DNA from: Sphingobacteriales bacterium
Lineage (GTDB): Bacteria; Bacteroidota; Bacteroidia; Chitinophagales; UBA2359
Assembly (NCBI GenBank): GCA_016711295.1
Contig: JADJTE010000001.1
Location: 496,001-560,000 of the forward strand
Direction: 5' to 3'
Length of the DNA: 64,000 nt
The notes beneath the pieces were generated by a model. It was not told the DNA's origin, ran no database searches, and was given only the letters and a program-made list of their open reading frames with translations. A program made the translations under genes and the position numbers. Each line of letters starts with the position of its first letter. The stretch's first letter is position 1. Below, in pieces: positions 19,275 through 29,361 of the stretch.

Positions 19275-20195
19275 TTAGTATCCCGTCTTTTGTTGGTCGG
19301 AGGCGCGTAGGTTGATATTGTATTCTACGTGTTGATAGGGGCGTATTTTTTTTCCACGTAGCAGATACCATGTTTTCGTAAATTCGACCCCAAAAAACAA
19401 AATTTGGAGCGAATAAAATACCCATAACAACACTACCACCAAAGAACCAGCCACGCCGTAGGCATTGACGCTATCGATACGGCTGAGGTAAATGCCAATT
19501 AAATAACGCCCTATGCCAAACAAAATCGTAGTGACGACAGCCCCTAACCAAACATCTTCCCAATCGAGCTGTACGTCGGGTATGTATTTAAACATAACAC
19601 TAAAAATCAGCAAAAACAAGAGATATGATGTAATGAAATTACCTATATAAATATAATGCGACCATTCTGCGACCCATTGCGATACATAAGCACTTAACGT
19701 ACTCAGAACAGTAGTAGCTATCAGCCCTGTGGCTACAAACGCGCCTATACTCAACAGCATCACCATAGACAATAAGCGTCCTTTGATAAAATTCCAAACC
19801 ACATTTCCCTTCCCTGGTTTCACACGCACCCGCCAAATCGTATTAAATGATGCTTGCAACTGTACAGATGCCCCCATAGCACTTAGCCAAGCACTTAGTA
19901 TACCGATGAGGGTATAGCCTAAATTGGCTTTGGGCTGAAATACAGCATTTTGGGCAATGCCCATGACAAAAATAGCTGCTTTTTCGTCCAAAATTTCGTG
20001 CAATTGGGTGTATAGCTGACCCTGTATCGATTGGGCATCGATAAATTTGTTCAATAATAAGGTGATGAGCATCAGGGCAGGAGGCAACGACAATATGACA
20101 TAAAAAGCCAAAGCCGCCCCCAGACGAGGGGCATCGTCTTCAAAATAGGCGTACACCGTATCCCGCAATAGTATCCAAATAGTACTTAGGGGCAT
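19275..20195 (-). CDS. YihY/BrkB-family integral membrane protein
   Basis: A 306-residue protein with about six transmembrane helices. Family features are the opening AYFEDDAPRLGAALAFYVILSLPPALM, the central WLSAMGASVQLQASFNTIW segment, and the C-terminal YGVAGSLVVVLLWVFYSLQILFFGVEFT block. Family members were once called ribonuclease BN but are membrane proteins of uncertain function, so transport or envelope roles are guesses. The frame is complete. It lies upstream of the coiled-coil gene on the same strand with a 129-bp gap. Confidence 0.9.
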   Translation of the reverse strand: MPLSTIWILLRDTVYAYFEDDAPRLGAALAFYVILSLPPALMLITLLLNKFIDAQSIQGQLYTQLHEILDEKAAIFVMGIAQNAVFQPKANLGYTLIGILSAWLSAMGASVQLQASFNTIWRVRVKPGKGNVVWNFIKGRLLSMVMLLSIGAFVATGLIATTVLSTLSAYVSQWVAEWSHYIYIGNFITSYLLFLLIFSVMFKYIPDVQLDWEDVWLGAVVTTILFGIGRYLIGIYLSRIDSVNAYGVAGSLVVVLLWVFYSLQILFFGVEFTKTWYLLRGKKIRPYQHVEYNINLRASDQQKTGY

Positions 20196-20321
20196 AAAAA
20201 ACTGCTGTCTAATAAGGCATTGACCCGCAAAGATACGGTTTTGACTGGGCTAATTGCTCAAATTGCTTGGCATTTATTGCTCGTATGGCTTGGGCAGAGG
20301 CTTAATAAAGCGATATTGGGC

Positions 20322-21853
20322 TTATCGCGCTCTATTGAGGGTCCGATTTTGCCATTGCCGAATGGACATACCTGCTAAATGTGCTTGAATCCAGGTTTGG
20401 AAGTGAAAGGTTTCTAAAAAATTGGCTTCAAAGGGTTTTTCTTGGGTCAATTGTTCGGTTTTTGCCAGCAGGTCGGCGAGTAGGGTATTTTCTGAATGGC
20501 GGTCGGGGCATTGCGTCAATTTGTTGAAATATTTTAGAAATAATCGTTCTATGGCGTATAATTGTCCTTCTTTTTCTAAATAGCGGCGCACTGACCGTAT
20601 GGCGTATTCGAGCAATAAGGTATTGCCTAATTCGTAGTGAAAAATAAGCCGATAGAGGCGTGCAGCCGCTCTAACATCTTGGCGCAAGTCTATGCCGCTG
20701 CTCAAATTGATGATATCGTCGGCAAAAGTCAATGCTTTCTCATACTGTTTTTCCATAAAGCAATAAATCATGAAATTGACTTTGAACATCATATAATCGA
20801 CGGGATTAGCACGGCTGCCGAATGTTTGGTATTGTTGGTCGGCTTTTTCTAAAAAGGGCAATAGGTCGCCGTATTGGTGGCGCATTTCCATAATAGCCGC
20901 TCGAAACAGCGTAAAGACTTTAAAATGGGAGAACCGCGCCATTTCGTGATATTCTAATATTTGCTCATCAAATTTTTCGATATAATATTCTATCGGTTCA
21001 GGTTTTTCGCTGCGCACGCAGATGCTAAAAAAATTGTTCAGTGTATTGATATAACGCACGGGCTGCTGTGCGATGATACGCGGGTGTTCGTTCCACAAAT
21101 CGACTACTGCTTTCATATATTCAAATGCACTTTCGTCGTCGTTGCGTATAAATCGCTCTATCATCAAGCAGGTGAGGTACATGTTTCTCCAAGAAAAACC
21201 ACCTTTCTCAACCGATTGACAGGCGCGTATCTCTGCCATCAACTCATCAAGCCAAATGGCATCTTCGGAACTACGCAGAATGCGTTGCTTTCGCCAAAAA
21301 TGATAGAGGCGTAGGTATAAAGCCATCAATTGGTGAAAATCGGCGAGGTTCTGTAAGTCTTGTTGTGCTTGGTCAAAAGCTACGAATAGTGTATTTTCCC
21401 AATCGGCAAAGCCCGTTTCCAAAAAAATGGGTCGTTCTACATGAAAACATTCTACGAGTTTGAGGTCTAAGTTTTGGGTTTGCGCTATCTGTCGTGCCTT
21501 ATCCAATTCGGTTTGGGCGGCTTTGTAGAGACAACGCTCTACTAACAGCTCGGCATATTCTATATGGGCATTGATGCGCAAATAGTCGTTGTGATGCTGA
21601 TGATAAGCACGCAAGCTACACAAAACAAGTTGAAACAAATAGTTTTTAGTGGCTGCCAAATGTTTAGCAAACGATTCGCGGCGCACCTGCTTTTGCAACA
21701 AGGTTTCGTCATAATCAGGCAAAGCGTCTATTACTTCAAACAATTTGACGTATAGCACATCGCTGCCGCCAATGCTACGGGCATATTTTTGAAATAGCCC
21801 TTTTCATTTCGGCTCAATGACTTGATAAGTTGGTATAAATCGTCGGTAGGCAC
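20322..21853 (-). CDS. Helical repeat protein, Bacteroidota family, paralogue of 8857-10369 (one frameshift)
   Basis: About 510 residues of mostly amphipathic helices. The continuous frame from 21758 starts inside the domain at LYVKLFEVIDALPDYDE. The missing start is found upstream in another frame: from GTG 21853 the chain reads PTDDLYQLIKSLSRNEKGYF, and restoring one A in the a-run near 21789 joins it to KKYARSIGGSD. That gives the same 'SL(T/S)..EKGYFKK' opening as the gene at 10.4 kb. A TTG a few codons further upstream is another possible start. No catalytic motif is seen, and the protein lacks signal and membrane segments. It probably functions through protein-protein contacts, but this is inference. 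Confidence 0.7.
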
Positions 21854-22115
21854 AGAAAAACGCGCTGAGTTGGTGAAAATAGGTCTCAAAAATAGGTATT
21901 TCGGCGTAAAAAATAAAATAGAAACAAAAAAAGCACTTTCTGTTGCCTATCTTATTGCTTTTGGATAGTACTCATAAATGGCTGATTATCAATACATAAC
22001 GTTATGTTTATGGAGTTCGGATTTTCAAAACTACTGTTTTTTGGTTGGATTTGCCATAGCAGGCTGCGCTATCTTTGCTGCATCAATACCAAATTTCCTT
22101 ACCAAATTTCTTATC

Positions 22116-23372
22116 ATGAACTCATTTCAAAAAATCTTCTTCGTATGGGCTGCCCTCTGCCTGATTTGCTTTGCCTCTGCTTGCAATAGCGACAACGACG
22201 ACCCTTGCCAATTCGGTGCTGACGTATTGCCAGAACCCGAATTTTGCACCATGAGCGACTTATCGCAATTTTACAGCGAACTGAGCAATATCGATATTAT
22301 GGACGCTTCGGGCAATATATTTGATTATGTAAAATTTGAACAATTGCTACGCGATTCGCTCGACAACCAAGCAAAAGGCTGGCAATTTGCCCTAATACAC
22401 GCTGGCGGCTTTATCAACGGCGGTGCGTCTGACGGCATGGCACGAGACGAAGACGAGTGCTATCCCCAAGAAATGACGGCTTGCACCAAAATCAATATTG
22501 CCTCTACGACCAAACTGCTCACAGCGGCAGCCGTACTAAAATTGCTCGATGAAAATGGTCTGAGCATCAACGACCCCGTTGCGCCCTATCTACCTTCGAA
22601 TTGGAATGTACCTGCGGGTACTGATACGCTGCGATTCAGCGATTTTTTGCGCCACCGAACGGGACTGCAAAGCACAAACGATAATTTTAGCACTACACTC
22701 AGTTTTGAAGGGCTACGCACTTTTATCGAGGGTGGCATACAAAACCCGCAATCGTATAACTACCTCAATGCCAATTTTGCACTCATGCGCATCGTCATAC
22801 CGCGTTTGTGGAAAATGCGTCCCGATTGCCCGCCGCTACTACAAGAAAGTAATATCGACGACATCATCAGCCAAACGTACTATTCAGAGTACATCCGACA
22901 AAAAATACTGTTCCCCGCAGGTGTTTACGATGGTTATTTGAAAGCAGAAATGGCAGACCTCCCCATTCCCACGCTGTATTATACCAATGCTGCCGATGGG
23001 CAAGGTAGTGGCCTGGGCGATTGGAATGCCATAGCAGGTGGCGGCGGCTGGCACTTGTCTGCATCGGACTTAGCCAAAGTAGTGGCTACCTTAGAAAACG
23101 GCAATTCGGTGCTATCGTCCAGCGTGCGCGACGATATGCGCACACTGCGAATGGGCTATTTCAACTGTCCTATGACCATACAAGGACGCGCCTATACGCA
23201 CGGTGGCGACATCAGCGGCGGTGGTGAAGTGCATGGCTTTGCAGGTATATTTCCTAATAATGTAGCGGTGGCACTGTTTCTCAATTCAGGATTTATTGCC
23301 AGTGACGGCACATCAGGTTCGTCCAACGATTTGGTGGCATTGGTGCGCAATATTTATGACCAATGCTGGTAA
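22116..23372 (+). CDS. Serine beta-lactamase-like hydrolase, lipoprotein
   Basis: A class C/esterase-type beta-lactamase family protein (PBP4-like fold), as used in Bacteroidota for peptidase or esterase roles. ATG 22116 places a lipoprotein signal before Cys23 (CFASAC). An earlier in-frame ATG at 21978 adds a second hydrophobic leader and is less likely. The catalytic SxxK is S130-T-T-K133 (NIASTTKLLTAAAVLKLLDE), the second motif is probably YLN in QSYNYLNANF, and HGGD near the end takes the place of the HTG/KTG element. The family block FLRHRTGL is present. The substrate is unknown. A hairpin terminator follows the gene. Confidence 0.88.
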   Translation: MNSFQKIFFVWAALCLICFASACNSDNDDPCQFGADVLPEPEFCTMSDLSQFYSELSNIDIMDASGNIFDYVKFEQLLRDSLDNQAKGWQFALIHAGGFINGGASDGMARDEDECYPQEMTACTKINIASTTKLLTAAAVLKLLDENGLSINDPVAPYLPSNWNVPAGTDTLRFSDFLRHRTGLQSTNDNFSTTLSFEGLRTFIEGGIQNPQSYNYLNANFALMRIVIPRLWKMRPDCPPLLQESNIDDIISQTYYSEYIRQKILFPAGVYDGYLKAEMADLPIPTLYYTNAADGQGSGLGDWNAIAGGGGWHLSASDLAKVVATLENGNSVLSSSVRDDMRTLRMGYFNCPMTIQGRAYTHGGDISGGGEVHGFAGIFPNNVAVALFLNSGFIASDGTSGSSNDLVALVRNIYDQCW

Positions 23373-23390
23373 GTAAGGAGGAAATGCAAA

Positions 23391-23428
23391 CATCGCCCCT
23401 ATGTGCTAAAAAGCTACATGGGGCGATG
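23391..23428 (+). terminator. Terminator after the serine hydrolase gene
   Basis: catcgcccctatgt pairs with acatggggcgatg with one bulged base; loop gctaaaaagct; cctttattt follows. Confidence 0.65.
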
Positions 23429-23484
23429 CCTTTATTTGCTCAAACCGTACTAAGAGATGCTTTGTACGATAGGGGTTTATGTAT

Positions 23485-24816
23485 CTATTTGGGGCGTTTG
23501 CCGCTGTTGTTATTAGATTTGTTCTCACTGCGAGCAGGCGAACTTGGACGGCTCATGCTACCGCTATTATTGTTATTGTTGCTGCGGTTGCTGATATTGC
23601 CATTATTGCGTGGGCGGCTATCGCTGTCGTCTCTGCGTTCTAATCGCGGCTTTTCTTCGCGGGGTTGGCTGCGCTGCTCCGACCAATTATTGCGTGGGCG
23701 GCTATCGCTGTCGTTTTCGCGCTCTAATTGTGGTTTTTCCTGGCGGGGTTGGCTGCGCTGCTCCGACCAATTGTTTTGCGGGCGGTCGCTGCGTTGGGGT
23801 TGTTCAATGGTTGGGCGACCTTTATCTATGCGGTTGTCAGTATCGGGTCGCAGGTCTTTGTCGGGCGTACGGTCGAGGTCGCCGCGGTCGGTGGGGTAGG
23901 TATTGCCCTCGTAGCTGGGGCGCACATTATCGCGGTTGTCCGTATTGGGCTGTACAGAATTATTGTTATTGTTATTGTTGGGCGATGTAGGATATTGAGC
24001 ATTGCCCGATGAGTTGTAGGTGGGGCGTATTGTTGATGAGGGCGTATATTGTATGCCTGTATCCGAATTATCTATGCTGGTGCCTTTGCCCGGTCTGGTG
24101 CTACCATTTCCGTTCGTTACCCTACCGCCATAGTTGTCGTGTGTGTTGCGCGGACCGTAGTAGGTATTAGAATTGTTGCCCGAATAACCGTTGCCGCCGC
24201 CGTTATTATTGTTATTAGAATAATAGGGTCCATCGTTATAATAGACATACGTGACATGATTGCCCCAGCCCCAAGGATTGTTCCAACCACAGCCGCTGTT
24301 ATAAGCCCAAGGATTATTCCAATTGTTCCAGCCGCCGTTCCAGCCCCAATGGTTGTGTGCCCAAGGGTTGTTCCAATTATTCCAACGGTTCCAATTCCAG
24401 CTATTCCAGCCCCAGCCTATGTTTATGGACCAAGGGCTATTCCAACCGCTGCCCCAGAATGGGTCGTAGTAGATGGTTTGCCCCCAGAAAGCAGCAGGCG
24501 AGCCGTACCAAAATCTATCGACATAGCCACCGCTAAAATAGCTCATGCCTACATAAGGGTTATAAAATCGGCGCAGGCGCGATTCATAAAAATAGTCATA
24601 GTCGTCATCGTAGGTGATGCCGTTATCGTCATAGTCGTTATAATAGTTGTTGGTAACATACGTATTGCCATTACCGTCACTATATTGCTCGGTTGTGCTA
24701 TTGCCCGTATAGGGGTTGTAGCTTGGCGAGTGGTACACATCGTCTTGTGCATAGAGTTTGCCTAACGACGACAAGCCCATGAGGCATACAGCCATAAAAA
24801 CAATTAAGCGTTTCAT
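23485..24816 (-). CDS. Low-complexity secreted protein rich in Asn, Trp, Tyr and Arg
   Basis: A signal peptide (RLIVFMAVCLMGLSSLGKLYA) is followed by three zones: an Asp/Tyr/Asn-rich zone, a Trp/Asn/Gly zone with repeated WNNPWA and GWNNW units (about residues 120-195), and a charged C-terminal tail in which a block of about 25 residues is repeated (SRPRNNWSEQRSQPR, with EEKPRLER variants). Proteins with this composition are widespread in Bacteroidota and often bear misleading database names. No domain, sorting signal or active site is visible. The long open frames on the opposite strand are a by-product of this composition. Expected location is periplasm or surface. Confidence 0.75.
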   Translation of the reverse strand: MKRLIVFMAVCLMGLSSLGKLYAQDDVYHSPSYNPYTGNSTTEQYSDGNGNTYVTNNYYNDYDDNGITYDDDYDYFYESRLRRFYNPYVGMSYFSGGYVDRFWYGSPAAFWGQTIYYDPFWGSGWNSPWSINIGWGWNSWNWNRWNNWNNPWAHNHWGWNGGWNNWNNPWAYNSGCGWNNPWGWGNHVTYVYYNDGPYYSNNNNNGGGNGYSGNNSNTYYGPRNTHDNYGGRVTNGNGSTRPGKGTSIDNSDTGIQYTPSSTIRPTYNSSGNAQYPTSPNNNNNNNSVQPNTDNRDNVRPSYEGNTYPTDRGDLDRTPDKDLRPDTDNRIDKGRPTIEQPQRSDRPQNNWSEQRSQPRQEKPQLERENDSDSRPRNNWSEQRSQPREEKPRLERRDDSDSRPRNNGNISNRSNNNNNSGSMSRPSSPARSENKSNNNSGKRPK

Positions 24817-24989
24817 AGTAAAAATGTGAGTTTAGGGAATTATACACATCTTAGACACCTGCAAAATAGAAAGGTTTAACGTGCCTTCATTTTTTTAGTA
24901 GTGTTCGATTAAAGCACGGATAGTTTGGGTATCCTCCAAAATAATAATTCTTTGACCGCCAGTAACGGTAAAATAATAATTTAGCGATT

Positions 24990-25112
24990 GTAGCTATTTA
25001 GGGTATAGGTTTTTTGGGTATGGGGTTTTGAGCTATGTCTATCTGATAAGGCGTGATATCGTTGCATATCCGATTAGAAATAGCTATTCTCCCTACAAGG
25101 CTAAATAGTTAC
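24990..25112 (+). repeat. MITE-like element, family 1, full copy
   Basis: Starts gtagctatttagggta and ends ctaaatagttac, 123 bp, with the conserved interior tgatatcgttgcatatccga and gaaatagctattct. No reading frame. The flanking octamers do not match, so any target duplication has decayed. It lies in the 24817-25257 gap, which otherwise holds a possible TACCTTTA -7 box near 25156 for the next gene. Confidence 0.85.
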
Positions 25113-25257
25113 GTTTTTTTTATCCAATTTTACCCTTGTATAAGCAACCTTATCGTACCTTTATCGGTTATGTAAAGCAAAGTTGTGTAGCCAAGGTAGA
25201 ATTGGCTGACAGAAAAACACCAAAACGATTATAATCCGCATTCATACCTTTTACCCT

Positions 25258-27906
25258 ATGTCGAATCATTACTTTTGGGCACAAGCCAGCCTGATGTTTT
25301 TCCTTGTTCTTGTTGCTAATACTTGGCAACTTGGGGCACAAATAAACCCCAATAAACCCATAGCTCGCATCGTTGCCGAGCGACAACAGCAACGCTCATC
25401 TATCCCAACCTTTCGCCCCCTCAATCCCGCGCAAGAAAACAACTTTTCTGCCCGCACCGACCTACATAGCTACCTGCGCGACGGCATTATCTTAACACCC
25501 GATACCAAACACCTCAATGGTATCTTATCGAGCCGCCCCAACGACCTGCGCTTGTCGCTGCCACTGCCTAACGGCGAAAATGTTGCCTTGTCGCTATTCA
25601 AAGCGCAAGTATTGACCGACCAATTTAGGCTAACCATCCGCAATGAGCGCGGCGAGCAGCCCTAACATTATGTGCCCGGAGCCTATTATAGAGGCATTGT
25701 AGAAGGTAATCCCAATTCAGTAGCAGCCATTAGTTTTTTTGATAATGGCGATATAATGGGCATATTCTCTACCGACGAAGGCAACTTTGTCATCGGACGC
25801 ATGACCGACCAATTGGGTCGATTTATCCTATACAACGACCGCGATTTGCTCGTTACCAATCCCTTTAACTGCGCCGTCACCGACGAACATATAGACCGAC
25901 CTATTCCCGAACCTGCCCCGAACCAAGCACAACTGCGCTCAGAAGCCTGTGGCAAACTAATACGCGCCTACCTCGAATGTGATTTTGAATTATACCAAGC
26001 CAAAAGTAGCAACGTAACCACCACCACCAACTACGCCACCGGTGCTACAACAACGTAGCAGCAATCTATCAAAATGAATCGATATCTACCCAAGTATCCG
26101 AAGTATTTGTATGGACTACCGCCGACTCGTACCCTGCCGCATCAGACCCCAATGCTATTTTAGCCGCCTTTGGCACCTTGCGCCAAGATACATTTAATGG
26201 CGATTTGGCACACCTATTATCGGGCGTTAGTTCGGGCGGTTATAGCGGCTTGGCTTGGCTCGGTGTATTGTGTAATACCTATTGGGCACCTCAACAATCG
26301 GGGCGTTTTGCTTATAGCCAAATTGCCCATAGCTACCAAGCCCTGCCCACCTATTCGTGGACAGTAGGCTGCATTACGCACGAAATGGGGCACAATCTCG
26401 GCTCGCCTCATACCCATAGCTGCTGCTGGACGGGTGGCGCATTAGACAATTGCGTAGCCGTAGAATCTTGCGGAAGCACCTCCTGCTCGCCAGGACCCGC
26501 ACCCGTCAACGGCGGTACTATCATGAGCTATTGCCATATTACAGGCGCGGGCATTAATTTTAACAACGGATTTGGCACTCAGCCCGGTGACCTCATTCGC
26601 GCCGAATACAATGCCGCTGCTTGTTTGCCCCGGCGATGTGCCACCCGTAGCCTCTTTCACCAATACACCTGTATCGGGGCTTGCCGTATCGTTCAATGCT
26701 ACTGCTACGGGTGCAAACAATACCTATTCCTGGAATTTCGGCGACCCCGCATCAGGCGCATCTAATACCGCCACAGGAGCTAATGCTACGCATACTTTTT
26801 CGGCAGCGGGCACATACAGCGTAGCCCTTACTGTAAGCAACGATTGCGGCTCTGACATAGAAACGCTTAACGTAATTGTCACCAACTATACCCCTCCTGT
26901 TGTATGTAGTGGTGCGCAAACAATTAATAATTGTTCGGGGGTCATCACCGACGGCAGTTCGGGCGATTATGCGAATAATAAAAATTGTACATGGCTCATA
27001 GCTCCTACTGGTGCCAGTTCTGTTACACTCACATTTACGCTATTCAATACCGAAGCGGATTGGGATTTTGTCGATGTATATAACGGTAGTAATGCGAGCG
27101 CACCGCTATTGGGCAGTTATAGCGGCACTTCCCTGCCGCCCACCCTTACTGCCACCAGCGGGCAGATGTTTGTGCGTTTTACCAGCGATGTTAGCGTGGT
27201 GGACGATGGTTTTTCTGCCAATTATAGCTGCACTATCCCCGAACCTACGGGCAATAAAGTACAAGCCAAAATATACTTAGAAGGGGCTTATAACACTACT
27301 ACAAATAGTATGGTTTCGGATTTGAATACATCGCTGCCCCTTGCACAACCGTTTAATGCCGCACCTTGGAACTATGCAGGCACCGAGAGCATTGCCGCCA
27401 CCAATAATAATATTATCGATTGGGTATTGGTCGAGCTATACGACGGGACATCATCTACTCCAATTGCCCGCAAAGCTGCCTTACTATATACCGACGGCAC
27501 AATACACCACACCGATGGTTCATTAGGAGCTGATTTTGGTAATAATACATGGAGCGCGGTGCGCCTTAGCATCCGACACCGAAACCATCTACCTGTTATG
27601 AGCAAAAATACTATTAATGTGCCCAACCTTACGCCCTACGACTTTACTACCAGCGTTTCGCAAGCCGACGGCGATGCACAAATGCGCGAAATCGAGGGCG
27701 TGGCTATGATGCGAGCAGGCGACTTCAACTCCGACGGTACATTGACCTATATAGACTATAACCTCGCTATCTCGCAATTATTAAGCGGTTCGCCGACCAA
27801 CTATGTCACGGGTGATGCCAATTTAGACCGCAATATCACGAATACCGACTTCGCTCTGTATCTCAATAATTTGAGCTATATGAGCATACCGCTCTTGCGC
27901 TATTAG
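25258..27906 (+). CDS. Secreted M12-like metalloprotease with PKD and CUB domains (one in-frame stop, two frameshifts)
   Basis: One gene in four pieces. After a signal-like start (SLMFFLVLVANTWQLGAQ), the first piece ends in TAA at 25663-25665. The same frame continues directly as HYVPGAYYRGIVEG, so one CAA-to-TAA change would explain it. A frameshift near 26042 (one missing T) joins NYATG to CYNNVAAIYQNE. The catalytic part has HEMGHNLGSPHTHSC and TIMSYCH, the zinc site and Met-turn of reprolysin-type M12 proteases. One extra C near 26632 joins to a PKD domain (VPPVASFTNTPVSG), a CUB domain (about 26910-27240), and a C-terminal module with DFNSDGTLTYIDYN and DANLDRNITNTDF, shared with the protein at 44472-47445. 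Confidence 0.8.
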
Positions 27907-27929
27907 TTGCCAAAATATTCAAAAATACC

Positions 27930-27971
27930 AATCGCCCGACTAAGCCAATAGCACTCTGTCGGGCGATTTTT
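27930..27971 (+). terminator. Terminator after the M12-like protease
   Basis: An 11-bp perfect stem (aatcgcccgac with gtcgggcgatt), 17-nt loop, followed by ttta. Confidence 0.8.
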
Positions 27972-28005
27972 ACTACACAGCATTTTGAGCAGCCGAAGCG
28001 AAAAA

Positions 28006-28743
28006 TCAAGGGGTTATATTCCAAGTTACTTTGCGCCCTGCTACCCACGAATAAGGCGGGTCGAAAGGCGGGAAGTAGGTAGCGCGTAGGTGGCGGGCTA
28101 TTTTTTCGGCACTCCAATCGAGGTCTATCTCTTTCAGAGCATCAATTTCATGCCTATAATGGTATGACGTACCGCGCTCGGCTATAAGGCTGCTCTGAGA
28201 GATTAGCGTATAATTGCCTCGTGCAATATCGCTTATGTGCTGCTGCCACAATTCGCGGGCGGCTTGGCAACTGCGTTCGTATAGGTCTTGCACAAAACAA
28301 TCGGGTGGCACTTCAAATCGGCGTTCAAACAAAATGTCGCCGCTGTCAATACCCATTTCTAAGCGGTGTAGCGTTACCCCAAATTGTTTGGCTTGGTCTA
28401 TGATAGCAAACGAAAATTGGTTGCAGCCTCGATATTCGGGCAGCGGTGCTAAGTGCAGATTAAGCGCAATCTGTTTTGCTTTGGCGATGTGGCGGGCTTT
28501 CAGTATTTGATGATATTGTACTGATACTATGATGTCGCAATTGGGCAGTTCGTCCAAGTGCGACAATAGCGGTATGTGCTGGGCGGTACAGAAATCACTC
28601 CACTGTTGGTATTGTCCAAGCGTGGCATTGGGGTTGGTAGCCACAGCAATAAGCCGCCAATCTAAATTAGCGGCTTGTGCGTGTAATATTTGCAGGCAAT
28701 CCCAACCTATGGTTTTCGCACCCAAAAAAACGATGTCGGTCAT
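28006..28743 (-). CDS. Formyltransferase-family protein (Fmt-like, without C-terminal domain)
   Basis: A 245-residue protein with the formyltransferase catalytic core: Asn and His in LNLHLAPLPEYRG and Asp in LEMGIDSGDILF make the N-H-D triad that uses N10-formyltetrahydrofolate. It starts with a Rossmann-like MTDIVFLGAKTIGWDCL. True methionyl-tRNA formyltransferases are about 310 residues with an OB-like C-terminal tRNA-binding domain, which is missing here, so a sugar-nucleotide or other small-molecule formyltransferase is more likely than Fmt. It follows peptide deformylase by 15 bp on the same strand, which might suggest initiator-formyl metabolism, but the context alone does not decide. 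Confidence 0.8.
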   Translation of the reverse strand: MTDIVFLGAKTIGWDCLQILHAQAANLDWRLIAVATNPNATLGQYQQWSDFCTAQHIPLLSHLDELPNCDIIVSVQYHQILKARHIAKAKQIALNLHLAPLPEYRGCNQFSFAIIDQAKQFGVTLHRLEMGIDSGDILFERRFEVPPDCFVQDLYERSCQAARELWQQHISDIARGNYTLISQSSLIAERGTSYHYRHEIDALKEIDLDWSAEKIARHLRATYFPPFDPPYSWVAGRKVTWNITP

Positions 28744-28758
28744 TAAGCAGCGGCAGTA

Positions 28759-29349
28759 TTACCGTTTTCGGGGTTGTGGCGGGAATCTCATTTTGTATTT
28801 GACCGATACATCGCCCTGCGTGATGCGCTCTAAGCGGCGTTGCAGTAGGCGTTTTTTGAGCGGCGACAAGTAATCGATAAACAATTTGCCTTCTATATGG
28901 TCGTATTCATGCTGAATGACCCTTGCTGTCATGCCTGAAAAAGCCTCTTCATGCAGGTTAAATTGCTCGTCATAATAGCGTATCACGATATCGGATGGTC
29001 GCTTTACATCTTCACGAACTTGCGGAATACTTAGGCAACCCTCGGTATATGCCCATACCTTGCCCGTATTTTGTAGCATTTCGGCATTGATAAATACGCG
29101 CCTCACGCCTTGTTCGGCATCGGGGGGTGGTGGGTTGCCGTCGTCGTCGTCAAACATGGGTCTGCTGTCAATAACAAACAAGCGGATAGATAAGCCTATT
29201 TGTGGCGCAGCCAAACCTACACCATGCGCGGCATACATAGTTTCGAGCATATTGGCAATGAGTTGGTTCAGGTCGGGATATTCGGGAGTAATGGGGCGTG
29301 CTACTTGGCGCAATACGGAGTCACCATAGGCAATAATAGGTAATAGCAT
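28759..29349 (-). CDS. def: Peptide deformylase
   Basis: Removes the N-formyl group from nascent proteins. All three PDF motifs are present: GVGLAAPQIG (43-52), EGCLSIP (103-109, metal ligand Cys) and HEYDH (147-151, two metal His and the catalytic Glu). At 196 residues it is of normal length, with an acidic insertion (DDDDGNPPPPDAEQ) between motifs 1 and 2 that is common in Bacteroidota enzymes. It lies 12 bp after the stop of the thioredoxin/SPOR gene and 15 bp before the formyltransferase, so the three are probably one transcript. Confidence 0.95.
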   Translation of the reverse strand: MLLPIIAYGDSVLRQVARPITPEYPDLNQLIANMLETMYAAHGVGLAAPQIGLSIRLFVIDSRPMFDDDDGNPPPPDAEQGVRRVFINAEMLQNTGKVWAYTEGCLSIPQVREDVKRPSDIVIRYYDEQFNLHEEAFSGMTARVIQHEYDHIEGKLFIDYLSPLKKRLLQRRLERITQGDVSVKYKMRFPPQPRKR

Positions 29350-29361
29350 AGAAAGTGATAT

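Noticed and set aside
24049..24765. Long Ile/Val/Ala-rich plus-strand frame of 238 codons
   Set aside because: It is the complement of the low-complexity secreted protein 23485-24816 and has no signal, homologous block or start context.
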